Positions 37,150 through 49,799 of a stretch of 64,000 nt of DNA are shown here, piece after piece (within the stretch, counting starts at the first letter, position 1; each line of letters begins with the position of its first letter). This DNA comes from Tetrahymena elliotti 4EA. Lineage: Eukaryota; Ciliophora; Oligohymenophorea; Hymenostomatida; Tetrahymenidae. The notes beneath the pieces were generated by a model, which was not told where the DNA came from, ran no database searches, and worked only from the letters and a program-made list of their open reading frames with translations. The translations under genes were made by a program, and so were the position numbers. Location of the stretch: contig JH720314.1 of assembly GCA_000231825.2 (NCBI GenBank), forward strand, positions 744,001-808,000, in the 5' to 3' direction.

Positions 37150-38211
37150 TTTAATATACAACCATAAAAACTACTTTAAAACTAACAAAAAAAAACACAA
37201 CATATTTTATCATTGTTAAAATAAACAAAACCATAACTATTATTTACTAGCAACTTACTTTCTTTCTTTCTTTCATGTTTTTAATATTTTTACTAACTAG
37301 ACACATTTCAAAATATTGTTTACATCAATCAATATCTCTATTTAAGCAATTCTTATTTAATCTAAATCAAGTAGATAGATCCCATAATATAATTTCTGTA
37401 ATTGTATGTATTAAGAAAACTTTAAAATATAATCTATTAGAAATATCTCTTATTGAAATAAACTAAATTTATTAGAAAGACATTAAATGTTTTTATCCCT
37501 ATGTTTAAATCAAAATTTGAAAAATAAGTTATTCAATGCAAACCAAGTCAAGATATTATTTTTTGATTAGTTTTTATAATATTATTTTTTGAGTAGTTTT
37601 TTTCAAAATATTTTTAAAAAATAACTTTTTAAGCAGTAATTATTTTGAATTTAATCACTTTTTTAACTAATAATATTTAGAAGTTTAGGAAAAATTAGTA
37701 ATTAAAGCAAATCAAGTAATTTGTTCTTTAAAATGAATTATTTTTACCAAAGAAATTTAGAATAAATAAAGTATTCTGATTTCTCAAAATAATTCTTTTG
37801 AGTAGCTTGTTTCAATAAATTTAATATATTTCTATTTAAATATGTCATTTAAAGTAGAGCTGGCAATTAAATTATAAAACTTAAAATTTATTTAAATAAG
37901 TAGTAAGTCTATTAATTGATTATGTGCTTTAATAAACATAAAACTTATTTTTATTAACATTTTTTTATGATAATTTTAATAGTTCTTCTAATAAAATCTT
38001 CGATTATAGAAAGGATAATAATGATGGATATATTAAATTTAATTGACAATCTATTTATTAAATTGATAAAGTTTTAAGGTGGTTTTTATCCTGCTTAGAT
38101 TTTTGATAAATTTTTATCTTGGAATAATCAACAAGTTTTCTTTGAAATTAATTACAAATATATACATATCTTAAGTTTTTTTATCTTCAAAAAATTATTT
38201 GCTATATTAAT
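37150..38211. other. Convergent intergenic region
   Basis: About 1.06 kb between converging genes, expected to hold two 3' UTRs. AT-rich, no coding frame accepted; a 63-codon frame at 37275 has no coding bias. Confidence 0.5.
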
Positions 38212-39052
38212 TCATTTTTTAAGTGTAGAAGTAGAGGCTGATATACCAGAAGATTTTGTTAGTGTTTTACTTGAAGTTGTATTTGATAATGTTTTAGATG
38301 TAGAACTAACATTTGGTTTATTTTAAATGGTATTAGTGGCAGTAGTAGTTTTTGAAGTGGTTGTTGATTTTGTTGAAGATGGAATTGTTGAAGGTTTATT
38401 TAAAGCTAAAGATGATGCTGTAGTTATTGCTTTGCTTGAAGTTGCTTTGTTAAGTGAGCCTTATTTAATATCACTTTTAGTTGTTTAAGCCTTATTCTCA
38501 ATTACTTTTTTAGGAGCAGAAATAGAAACATTTGTAGAAGCAGTACTTATATTACTTTTATTATGTTCACTATTAAATTAATCATCATCTTCTTCTTCAT
38601 CACTTGTATCATCACTATCGTAATCTACTCCTTATGCTAATTCTTCTTCTCTTTAATCTTATTTTTCTTATAATTCTTCTTCTTCCATTTCTTTAACTAA
38701 TAGATATTAATTATATTTAGAAAACTAAAAATAATGATACGTTATTTGCTATTTTCCTTCAAAAATTCAATAAATTATTTTATTTTCTAGTTATTTGGTT
38801 CCTTTTTTATAACTTTAATTATCATAAGATAAGATACCTAATGCCTAATTTAAAATTTTACTTTATTCAGCTATTTACTATGCTTTCTCATAATTTTTTA
38901 GCCTAATTTCTGATAAAAACTTAAAATAATTGAGTAAAAAGGCATCCTAACTTAAGTAATCTTACTAATATATGCAGAGCTTTTTCATCTAAAGCTTTTT
39001 CAACTTGTTATGCTACAGTTGGCTACTCTTAATCTTAAACCTATTTGTTCAT
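38212..39052 (-). CDS. Small protein with acidic centre and Ser/Thr/Lys-rich tail, unknown
   Basis: Three exons (minus): 38966-39052, 38814-38919, 38212-38756; 245 aa. The N-terminal 95 residues are helical and Gln/Glu-rich (VEKALDEKALHIL, then FLSEIRLKNYEKAQQIAEQS and ITYHYFQFSKYNQYLLVKE), reminiscent of one or two TPR-like hairpins. Then come a Glu-rich helix (EMEEEELQEKQDQREEELAQ), an acidic patch (DYDSDDTSDEEEDDDQF) and a low-complexity tail of about 110 residues made of Ser, Thr, Lys, Asn and Ala (TTTSKTTTATN). I do not recognise the family. The second intron (38757-38813) starts GTTATA and is inferred because an in-frame TGA lies inside it. The gene is divergent from the CEP164-like gene with about 700 bp between starts. 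Confidence 0.7.
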
Positions 39053-39747
39053 TTTTAAATTAATCTAATCTATCTTAATTTTTTACAAAATTATAAATAT
39101 CTCAATTAAAAAAATAATATATAAATTGTGGTTAGATACAACTAACTCTCTTAAAGCTTTTTAAATCTATTTGATTGTTAAAAGAAGTTATCAATTTATT
39201 CTATATTCTTTTAAATCTGATATGTTATTTTCTATTAAAGTTATTTTATCACCTAAAATCAAAAATATTTTACTTTTTACATTCATTTTAATCAAATTTA
39301 AACATTTTAACTCTAAAAAGTAACTAACAATAATTGTCTTTGATAATTTTATTAGGAATAAGATTCATTTTTTTTAGTTGAATAATTTATTCTTTGTTAG
39401 TTTTTTGTTAGTTTAGAAGGAAAAAAAATTTAATAGAAAAATAATTTTAAAGTAAAATAGATGAATAAAAATATTCTAGCTATTGAGTGCTTAAAATTGA
39501 ATTTAAATACACTCAAAAATTTGAAATAAATCAAACGATTAGTATCCAATAAATATTTAATGTTTATTTGATTTTGTTTTGTTTTGAACATTGCAATAAA
39601 CAATATCAAATTATATAAACGTAGTAATTAATAATATATAGATTCTGCTTAAATTCAAAAATAAATAAATTATAACCTACTCAAATCATCTACAATTTAT
39701 CAAAAACAGCTAGAATTAATTTAAATTGCTCAAATACTTTGACTTAA
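39053..39747. other. Divergent promoter region
   Basis: About 695 bases between two divergent starts, so it should hold both promoters. AT-rich; no other feature recognised. Confidence 0.5.
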
Positions 39748-42700
39748 ATGAGAAGATAAAATAATTAATTACCTGAGCAACAGATTCAAACAAATGCTAA
39801 TTATAAATAATAAATGAGAGGGTAACCGAATTAGTATGATTATGAGTATCATTAAGAATAAGATGATGATATGGATTATTAAGAGGAATATGGTGAGGAT
39901 GAGGAAGGAGAATAAATTGAATTTGAAAATGAAGAAGAATACTTAAGATATTAGGCTATGAGAGAGTATGAATTAGCTTAACAGGGAATTCATTTGGTAG
40001 AATAGGACCCTAATTACTAGCCTACTGAAGAAGGTATGTTAATAATATTAAATAACAATAAAATTTAGCTGGTTCATTTATATCAGATTTCTTTTTTAAG
40101 TGACTTAGAATTACTTTTATAACAAAAGAAATACTTGCTTATGCTGAATATTTAGGAATGGATTTGGAAGAAGATTAAGAGTTTTTTGATATTGCAAGAG
40201 AGGGTTTGATAGCCCCTTTGCCTGAAAGTTGGTGTTTTGCATAAATTGATGGAAAAGAAGAAACTTATTTTTATTGCAGAGAAACAGAAGAGCTTTTTTA
40301 AGAAAATCCTAATGATGAATTTTTCAGATAAAAGTTTTTAGATGAAAAAAGATTAAAAGAAATCAAAAAGAAGAGAGAAAATCCTCCTGCAGCCACTTCT
40401 AAAAAACGTTCAAAACTATAAAATTTGATAGAATAATATCAAAGTAACGATGAAGAGAGTAATCCAGGTCAAGAGAAACCAGGCTAAAAATCTTAGGGAG
40501 CTACTAATGTTAATATAAGCAATTTGGAATCATCAGCTATCACAAGTAATAAGAATAGTGTTGTAGGATAGACTGGAAAAACTAAAAATGATTTAAATTC
40601 ATTAAGCAATATAGCAGGATAGTAAACATCAAAGAATTTATAATCAAAATAGAATAGTGCTTTAGAAATAAGTTAGCCTTAATCTAGTAAGCTTGAAAGC
40701 TTAACTAATGCAAAAACTATGAATCCTAAGAATAAACTATCTCAATTAGAGCCTTTAAATGAAAAGTTTTCAAAAGAAATTACTGAAAGTAAGCCTGCTT
40801 CTAATATAGGTTTAGGAAAAAAAGATAGTGAGTATGAGTTTGATGAAGATGAGCATGCTTTTTTACAATCTGATGAAGAAGATTAAGAAGAAGATAAAAA
40901 AAGCAAATAGTCATCAAATATACCAAATGAAAAGGTATCTATTTTAGATACTAAAAGCTAAAATAGCAGACCTCCTTCAGCAGATAAGAGTAAAAATATT
41001 AGTAGAGGAGCTAATTCTACAGCAGCAGAAAAACCTTAATCTAAAATTCTAAACAGTGAAAAAAATGTAGCAAAAAAAGATAATTCTTCTAAATTACTTT
41101 AAAATAACATTGTTGAGGAATTAGAAGAAGTAAATTTAGAAGAAATATAAAAGTAGGATGCTTCTAAAAATGTTAATTAGTAAAAATTGAATCCTTTGTT
41201 AGATAAGAAACCCCCTTCTCTTAAACCTTTAGAGAAAAAACCATCTAAAGAAATAGGGACAAATTAAAAAGAGAGTGCATCAAAAAAGAACACTTTAAAA
41301 GACATACCAAGTATTTTAGAGGCTTCAGACTAAAAAATATTAGAATCAAGTTAAAAGCTAGAGGGGAAAAGCTTTAATTTAGTTGAGAATTAATGTAAAA
41401 ATCAATAAAATTTTTATTTATGTTTGATTATATTTTATTTTTTTAAAAAGAAAAATCTAAAGAAAAAATCAGCGAAGAAGAAAAAAAAGAAATTGATTAG
41501 GCTGATAACTATAATGTTTAAAAAATTCCATCAAAAATCTCCAATTATGTTTCAAAAGAGAAGGGTGATTTTGATAAAAACTATTCATCTTCAGGTTAGA
41601 AATAAATGTCAGTAGAATCATAAAAGAAAACAGATAACTCCAAAAGCAATGACTATAATTTAACTAAGGAATTTGAAGATGCTGAAAATAACACCTATAC
41701 ATACAGCAAAGAAGAAAGTTTAAGCCAAGAAGATACTGACAACAAAAATATGAGAAACCAAGATTTTAGTTCTCCATCTCCTGACTTGTCTAAAGACAAA
41801 AACTAATAGAATAAAAAATTAATTAAGATAGAAGAAAATATTAATGAAAATGAATCTGAATTATTCCAAGAAAGGAAAGAAACAAAAAGAGATTTTAATA
41901 TTGAAGCATAGGAATTCCAAGATTTTTAAGAAGAAGAAAATGAGAATGAAACAGTTGAAATAGATATCCAAAGCTTATAATTTGAAGATCAACTAAATAT
42001 CCAGGCCTACATAGAAGAAAAGGAAAGTGAATTAAATTAGAAAATATCTTTTTATGAAAGAGATTATAGAGAAAAATATATGCAATTAAATAATTTGATA
42101 TAGTAATAAAGATTTTCCAATTTTGATAGTGTTGATGTAGCTAGAAAAAGAATTGATTACTTATAGTAAAGAGAAAAAGCTCGAGTAAGAGAGAAAATTT
42201 TGAATGAGATGCAAGATAAAGAAAATAAGGAGCTTAGAAAAATATAATCTAAATTAGAAGAGGCAGGTAAGATATGGAAAGAAGAAGAGAATTTCAAGGT
42301 TGAATTGTAGGTTAATGAATTTAACAATCTTCATAAAGACAAATATTTTAAAAAACTCGAATAACATGAAAAAATTATTAAAAATCTTAAAGGAATAATT
42401 TCTAAAAATGAAATAATTTATTCTTAACAGAGAAATTAACTTAAATAAAAATTTGATAGCTCTTATAAGGCTGTTCTCTTTTAATAAGCCTCTTAAAAGC
42501 ATTAATTAGAATTAGCATAGTTAGAAAAAGATTTTGAAACTGATTAATAAGATGCTGTAAACTACTTCGAAAATGAATTTGAGAGGACCAAGCAAGTAAG
42601 TTTTTATTAGGTGATTATTTAAATTAATAATTTATTATTTATTTCATGAATAGCTTGAGGCAGATGAATTATAAAAGTAAAAAATAAATATAACAGTAAA

Positions 42701-44647
42701 ATAGATTGATATTAAAGAGATCTACATAAAGAAATATTATTTGGAAAGATCAGAAAGAGAACTAGATATGAAAAAATAGCTTGATAATATGTTTTAAACA
42801 GAAAAAGATAATTTAGATTCAATTTATTTTGACAAATTTTAGAAAGAATTGAATTAGTAGCTATTTAAAAAATAAAAAATCAATGAACAATAAATAGATT
42901 TTCTCAGTTAAATAAACTAATAAAAACTCACTGATTTTGAAAAATTAACTATGAAAGAATGTGATCATAAAATAAAAGTAAATTGAGATTCTTTTGAGAT
43001 TTTATTTCTCATTTTTTTTCAATTCATTTAAATTCATAATATAAAAATGTCTTTTTTTTTAAAAAAGCTATTAGAAATTGAACATTCAAGAAGATTAAAT
43101 CAATTAGAGGAACAATTAAGACAATAAAAAGGATTAAAAAATAATTATAGATACATTAATGAAAGATAAAATCTAACGGAGCAAGATATTTAGTTGTCGA
43201 TTGCTGAAATAAACAATTTAATTCATTTAAAAAAGCAAGAGCTTAACATCTTAAAATAAGAAAATAAAAAATTAAAAAAGAGTTAAGAGGAGTAAAGCTT
43301 TATGCTCAACATACAAAGTAATTAAAAAAATTTGTAGCAATATCTTACGTAGCTGTTAGAAGAAAAAAATAATTCTATTAATCATTTGAAAGAGAGATAA
43401 AAATAGAAAGAAAAAGATTTCAAATCAATTAAAAAAATTTAATAACCAATTTAGTAGAATAACTAAACAAATGGATTCTTAGATTAAAGCTTAACAGATA
43501 TTTAAAATATTCTTATCAATTTTCCATTAACAAGTGAAAAGCTTTACTAAAATAAAAAGAGAAGGTAAAAATTATTTGTTTTTTTTATTCAATTTTTAAA
43601 TCTAATTATTAAATTAAAAAAACAGTAAATTATGGAGTGAATGTATGAAGAGAGAAAATTAAATGATTGAACAAGCTAAACAAAAACTTAAATATTAAAA
43701 GATATATTTGAAGACTGTCTATGTAGACATTCAAAAAGAAAAGGAAAAACAAAAATAAGAAATAGAAAAGATAAAAAAATAATCTGATATAAAAGAAATT
43801 GAAAAAGAATTTTAAATTAAGAATTTATAAACTCAAAGTTAGGAACTTGTATCAAAATTTAATGAAGATGTCAAAACAGTTCGTAGGAATGAAGAGCTTA
43901 TGAGAAAAAGAGATGAATAAATGCTTCAGGTTGAAAAATCATTTAATAAAACAATGAATTTAGGACTTGATGAAGATAATATAATTGAGTAGTATGTCAA
44001 GCTAAAGTAACTTAATAGTTAATAATTTAAGGAGCTTAAGCTAGTGCCTAATAATGTAATGAATAATATCTTATTTTCTTATTAATTTAAATTTTTGTGT
44101 AATTAACAAATAATAGGAACTTGATATCAAGACTAAGATTAACAATTACTAAGATGTGTCAAGTTATCTTGATGTAACAGGAGATGATTAGCAAAATCAT
44201 AACTAATAAACTCCATAACTTTATGAAAAATTTTAATTTGTAGATACTGAAATTAACAAAGCTCCTCATTAACTTAAAGAAGTATATGAAGGTCTTAATA
44301 CTCCTTTCGTTAAAGGATTAATGTAATAAAGATAAGAATAAAACTAGTATGATGTAAACCGTGTAGAAACATTGTTAAAAGATGCTAAATACTCATAATA
44401 AATAATGTCTGTAAAATTAAATGGATTTTTACAAAGAAGAGAATATGCTAAAATGACAGAAAATGTTGAACGTTTTAAATCAGAAGTTTCGTCACATAAA
44501 TAATGGTTTAAAGATGTCAAATAATTTGTAAAACTTTATTAAATTAACAATTTAATTATTTAAATTAATATATTTTTTTAAATTTAGATAAATCTAACTC
44601 TTATAGATAGAAACTAAACTCGCTCACATCTAAGCACAATAATTTGA
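39748..44647 (+). CDS. CEP164: CEP164-like WW-domain coiled-coil protein
   Basis: Eight exons: 39748-40033, 40129-41394, 41451-42595, 42654-42977, 43068-43564, 43626-44055, 44117-44527, 44588-44647; 1472 aa, close to the 1460 aa of human CEP164. Residues 92-160 match the diagnostic N-terminal module: PTEEEILAYAEYLGMDLEED, FFDIAREGLIAPLPESW, ETYFYCRET, then ENPNDEFF. In CEP164 the order is EILEFAREIGID, LAREGIVAPLPGEW, YYFN, then W and HPCDE. The second WW-domain Trp is replaced by Phe152. The N-terminal 90 residues are strongly acidic and Gln-rich. Residues about 180-560 are a Ser/Lys/Asn-rich linker, and from about 680 to 1400 long coiled coils follow. CEP164 sits on distal appendages of mother centrioles and is needed for basal body docking. 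The last intron (44528-44587) is frame-neutral, so the C-terminus is less certain. Confidence 0.82.
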
Positions 44648-46149
44648 TTAATAAATATAAAAAACAATCTTTCATTTCGTTGTAAAATAATGTATTATTT
44701 ACCAATTAATAATTTTAATTAAATATTACTCTTTTACAAATCGCAAAACTACCTAAAGTCAAATAAATATATTTATTACCAATTTTATTTTAAATAAGGC
44801 AGTAGCAATTTTAAATATTTAGCTTTAATTTGATTTTTGGTTATTAGCATTTGAAATTTTTAAAATTTAATATTAATACATGCTAATAATGAATTTTATT
44901 TAAACTGAGATAAACTCACTTTTTTGTTTTTATCAATCTAATCATTTTATAAAATAAAATATATGTTATATGAATCAATATATGTAAAAAATTCCTAAGG
45001 AAGGCTTCAGATTACTTATTACCAAATATTTTTAAAAGAGAAATGTATTAAAGTTTTCTCTACATATTCATAAAAATATTTTAAATAAACTATACATCTT
45101 TTTTATGTGAAAAGGAAATTTTAAATTTTTATTTTATTTCCTGTTTTTAATTAAAATTTAAAGTCATATTTTATATCAATCAATATAAATAAATAAAAAA
45201 GACTTAATATTATTATTAAATTTTAATAAGAATTTGAATATGAAATTTTTGAGAATTATTATTGGATTGTATGTAAATTAAACCAATTTCTAAATATCAT
45301 GAAATATCAGATGGCTTTTTTATTGTTTAAAAATCAAAAATAGTAGAAAAATAATTTTTTTCTTTGACTACTAAATATTATTTTAAAAATTTTAATTTAT
45401 TTATAAAATATTTATTTAAGTTTAATAATAAATAAAACTTTACTTGAATGAATACTGTCAAAAGGTTAATGAAATTAGATTATTTTTCTTCTTTAGTATT
45501 CTAAAGTAAATAGATATGCATACAAATAAAATTGAAAATTATTAGTAAATAATTAACAAATAGTGTTATTGTTTATTAGAGGAAGAAAGATTAGGAGAGT
45601 CTATCTTTTTATTATTGATTTTATATTAAAATAAGAAATTTAGGATAAAAAAGCAGCAAAATCAATAGTTAAGAAATGGTATGTTTCATATTTTTAGATT
45701 AAGATACAATCATTTGCAGATTTCTCTTCAAAAATTAAAACTCTTTAAAGCGATATCTATTAAAAATAATTTCTCTCTCTTCGGGTCATCGATGAATATT
45801 CCAATAATAGGAAAAATATGGCAATTTTTACTTCAAAATTAGAGAAAAATAATTGGATTATTTAACAAAGATTTTACTTTGAGGAATAGTAAATTTCAAT
45901 AGAAGATATTAAGAAATAGAGAAAATGATTTTATATTTAGTAAGATATAGAAATTTAAAGAAAAATAAGAGATTTGAATATCCTTGGGAGAATATATAAA
46001 TATTTAAATTGTTTTGAAGGATATATACATATTTAGATTATTTAATGCTATTTTAGTAGAAAGAGAAATTAATGCAAATTGATATTTAATACAATACATA
46101 ATCTTATTCTATTTTTAAATAGGGTTTGTGGACTTGGACAATAAGTTAA
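44648..46149. other. Intergenic region
   Basis: About 1.5 kb between two plus-strand genes. The last 36 bases before the NDUFA12 start follow a TTTAAATAG splice-acceptor-like sequence (to 46124), suggesting an intron in the 5' UTR. No other coding frame accepted. Confidence 0.45.
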
Positions 46150-46954
46150 ATGTTAACCCCTAAATTCTGGGTACATTTAAAAAGAGAAGGTTTTATAAAA
46201 ACATGGACTAGAGGTCACAAAGCTTCTAGACATGCTCACTATGCCGGTGGTAACAGAACTGATGGATATACAAAGTAAGTTGGAGAAGATGAATTTGGCA
46301 ATAGATATTATGAAGATTTTGATGTTGATCGTAAAATAAATTAAATAAATAATTAATGAATTTAGAATTAATGTCTTGAAGAATTTAAAATTTAGAGCTG
46401 ATTTGGATGGATCAAATAATATTTATTTCAAAAATGATTTATAAAAGAAGACGGACATTCATTCTATCTATCTTATTTTTATTATTAATAAGAAAATAAA
46501 CAAATTTTTCTTTCTAAAATAAGACAAGAACCAAAGAAGATGGATTGAATTCAGTGATTATTTCATGTAAATGTGGTCTAATGGTGATAAAGTTCCCGTC
46601 GGATGGCACGGTTGGTTGTCTCACTAATACGATGATTTCCCTACTCGTACAGGAAACTCCGCATTCGTGAAACACCATTATCTTAAATAACACACGTCAA
46701 ATCTTTCTAATACTCCTCTTAACCATGTTCCTTAGGGTGCTCCTCAAAATCTTAATAGAATGAGATTTATGTAATTAATACTTCTATGGTAATAGTTCTT
46801 TATATATTTTAAATATAAATGTAGTACTGCATAAAGAGATAGAAGCAGAGCTCCTTGGTAATCTCCTTCCAAGGGTGAAGGTGTCTTCCAAGGTAAGAAA
46901 CTCATTGTTGCTTCCAACAGTCCTTTTATTGATGACATGGCTGTCAGAGACTGA
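46150..46954 (+). CDS. NDUFA12: NADH:ubiquinone oxidoreductase subunit NDUFA12 (B17.2)
   Basis: Three exons, 46150-46330, 46524-46770 and 46825-46954, joined in phase; 185 aa, start MLTPKFWVHLKREGF. The family signatures are present in order: VGEDEFGNRYYED (residues about 43-55), RRWIEFSDY, then PVGWHGWLSHQYDDFPT. In animal NDUFA12 these are VGEDKYGNKYYED, HRWVVYTTE and PPEWHRWLHSMTDDPPT. The subunit is a peripheral-arm accessory protein of mitochondrial complex I. The C-terminal extension of about 70 residues (KHHYLKQHTSNLSNTPLNH, then QRDRSRAPWQSPSKGEG) is longer than in the 145-aa human protein. Codon use here is GC-richer than in neighbouring genes, as expected for a highly expressed gene. 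The start could lie further upstream, since the frame stays open to 46125. Confidence 0.92.
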
Positions 46955-48256
46955 TTGGTGAGAGTTAATAAATAGAATTTAGTTTTAAAAAGAAGATCCA
47001 AAATAATCTAAGAAGGAAGATCTTAAAATCATGAAATTTAAAATATAAAAATTATTAAATCTACAAACAAAAATAAATTATCATACTTAGAATTTAAGTT
47101 TACTGTAGATCTATGAATAGAATGTATTTTATATACTTCCTTTTAATATCAGGATCTCTAAAGCAAATTAAATTATCAAAAAATATATTATTTTTTAATT
47201 TATTTGTGTTTTTTTAAATATAATTTCATTATTAAGAAATATTTTTTCAATATTATTTCTTGTAAACCTATTTTTAACATTAAATAAAATTTAATTTATT
47301 AGTATGAAATATTAAATTAAAATTTTAGAAATATTGTTAGATAGAAAAATATTTTTTTGAATTGAGAATTAAATAATTTTTATGAAATTTAAAAATATAT
47401 AAAATTTTATGATAATTTATTTGATATTTGATAGTTTATTTAACAAATTTTTATTAAAGAGTTGAAAAATACTTATTCTAATTCTAAAATTTTTATGAAA
47501 ACAGTTTTCTTAAATTTTGAAGTTAATTGATTGTGCTAATTATAATTAAAAGACATAATGAGTATTAAAATCTTTTAATTTTTAAAAATTTTTTTAATCA
47601 AATTTAAAGAAATTAAATAATTTAAGATATGATATCTAATAAAATTATTCCTAAAAATATAGGATTATTTTACAAAATTAATGATTAAAATTTACAAAAA
47701 TGAAGCTGGTTCAAGAAGATTCTATCTAATCAAGTGGAGCAAAGTTATTTTTTAATAAAATTTATTTAGTAATCTACAAAAATTAATGAAAATAATAATT
47801 TTATTAAAATCTTTTTAAAATAAGATATAACTTAGTGAATTTTTTTTATAAAAAAATTAAATGAAATACTTTAATAATACTTAGCCTTTCTTTTTTATTT
47901 ATTTTAATCCTATTTGAATAGAAATTTAAAATTTATTATTTTAAAAATAAAATTAAAGATTCTTTTTTTAAATTTATTTTTAATAAATTATTTTAATAGC
48001 ACTTTAAAATAATGTATTTTTTAAAAACTCTTTTAAGAATTAATTTTACAATCGGACATTACAAGTATCTATTAACATATTTAGCTAGTTTATTTTTTAA
48101 TTAACTATCTTAAATATCTTTTTGCTACTTGAGTTTATAATTGTAATTTAAGAAGCTAATAGATACCTATAAAAATATAAATTATAAAAAAATTAAAAAT
48201 TTAGCTAAATTATTTGCAATTTTATTGGTATTTTAGTAGAAACAAAATTACCTGAA
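46955..48256. other. Intergenic region
   Basis: About 1.3 kb of very AT-rich DNA between two plus-strand genes. I see no coding frame, RNA gene or repeat. Confidence 0.5.
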
Positions 48257-49799
48257 ATGGAAGAAGAAAAAAATCAAACTACAAGAGCTTCAGCTGAGTA
48301 AACTTAATAGCCAACAGGAGGATTAAAAATAAATACTGACAGAGTATCTTTGTTAACAATAGGTATGGCAGGAAGTGGCAAAACAACTTTCGTCAGAGTA
48401 AAATATTATGAAAAAAATAAATAAATTATGAAAATCTTTAAAAAACAGTAGAATTTGGAATAATTAGCTTATTAACTTCATATATAATTAAATAGTCATT
48501 AATACAATATTTGCTGTTCTCTCAATAAGACCCTGCATATGTTTTGAATTTAGATCCAGCTGTTTAATTTTTACCCTACACCCCTAATGGTGACATTAGA
48601 CAAACAATAGATTATAAAAAATTGATGAAAGAACATTAGCTAGGTCCAAATGGTGCTATCATGACAGCATTAAATTTGTTTTGTGCATAAATAGATGAAA
48701 CTATTACTAATATAGAGGCTACAAACCATACTTCTAAGCATGTTGTGGTAGATACCCCAGGTTAAATAGAAGTTTTTACTTGGAGTGCTTCAGGTTCTAT
48801 AATCACTCAAACTCTCTTAACATCTATGCCTACTGTAATATTTATCAAATGAATTATTTAAAAGGATTTAGAAAAGAGGAAAAAATAATAGCTTTAAAAT
48901 ATATAGAATTAGTTAAATACAATTTATTATTAACCCTTTAATATTTGATTAAAATAAAAGGTTCTTTTATATGTTCTTGATTTAGCTAGATGCCAAAATC
49001 CAAACAGTTTTATGAGCAATATGATGTTCTGTTGTAGTATATTTTATAAAATGAAGCTTCCTATGATCATCATTTTAAATAAGGAAGATGCTGCTGATAA
49101 AGAAAAAGTTTTAGGCTGGATCAGAGATTACCAAAAGCTTCTTGTAATACTTTTAACTATTCAATAAAACTTGAATAGATTAAATATCTTTATTTTATTA
49201 ATAGGAAGAGTTTTAACATCATGATTCATATCTTTCTACTTTTAGCAAGTCCATGGTTTTAAGTTTAGATGAATTCTACAACTAGTTAAGAGTAATTATT
49301 TAATATTTGCTAAAATCAAATTTATTTAATCTGTTTTTGACATTATAGGTTGTAGCTGTTAGCTCCCTTAAAATGACTGGATTTGATTAGTTAAAAGAAG
49401 CAATAGCAAGTGCAAAATAAGAATTTATGGAGTAAATACAATTACATTCTGAATGAAAATAGCAATTTAAAATTATTTTTAGTATTTAATACAAAGATCT
49501 TATTAAGAATTACAATAGAAGAATGGCTGAAGAATAAGAAAAGTAATAGAAGGAATTAAAGAAATTTATGAAAGATTATAAGAAAACAGAAGAATAAAAT
49601 AAAAAGAAGAAGCCAGAAGCTCCTTTAAATGTTTAAGTAGCTCATGTTGGACCTAAAACTTCAAAAAAAGATAAAGAAGACTAAGGTATCACACATTATT
49701 CATTATTAGATAAATTAAAATCATTTTCTAATTAATTTTTCTAAAAAAATAGAAATCAAATAAGCAGAAGAGAAAATTTAAAATATGAATATCGAGTGA
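48257..49799 (+). CDS. GPN1: GPN-loop GTPase 1 (XAB1/Npa3)
   Basis: Seven exons: 48257-48397, 48496-48834, 48961-49143, 49205-49291, 49349-49431, 49483-49685, 49753-49799; 360 aa (human 374). The P-loop GMAGSGKTTF is at residues 36-45, followed by YVLNLDPAV. The family-defining GPN triad is in LGPNGAIMTALNLF (97-99), and switch region DTPGQIEVFTWSASGSIIT is intact. MSNMMFCCSIFYKMKLP and ILNKED (the NKxD-type guanine motif) follow, then LDEFYNQLRVVAVSSLKMTG. The Lys/Glu-rich C-terminal tail is typical. GPN1 with GPN3 brings RNA polymerase II into the nucleus. The invariant Gln of DTPGQ is encoded by TAA (48763-48765), direct support for codon reassignment. No oddities; family assignment is secure. 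Confidence 0.96.
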
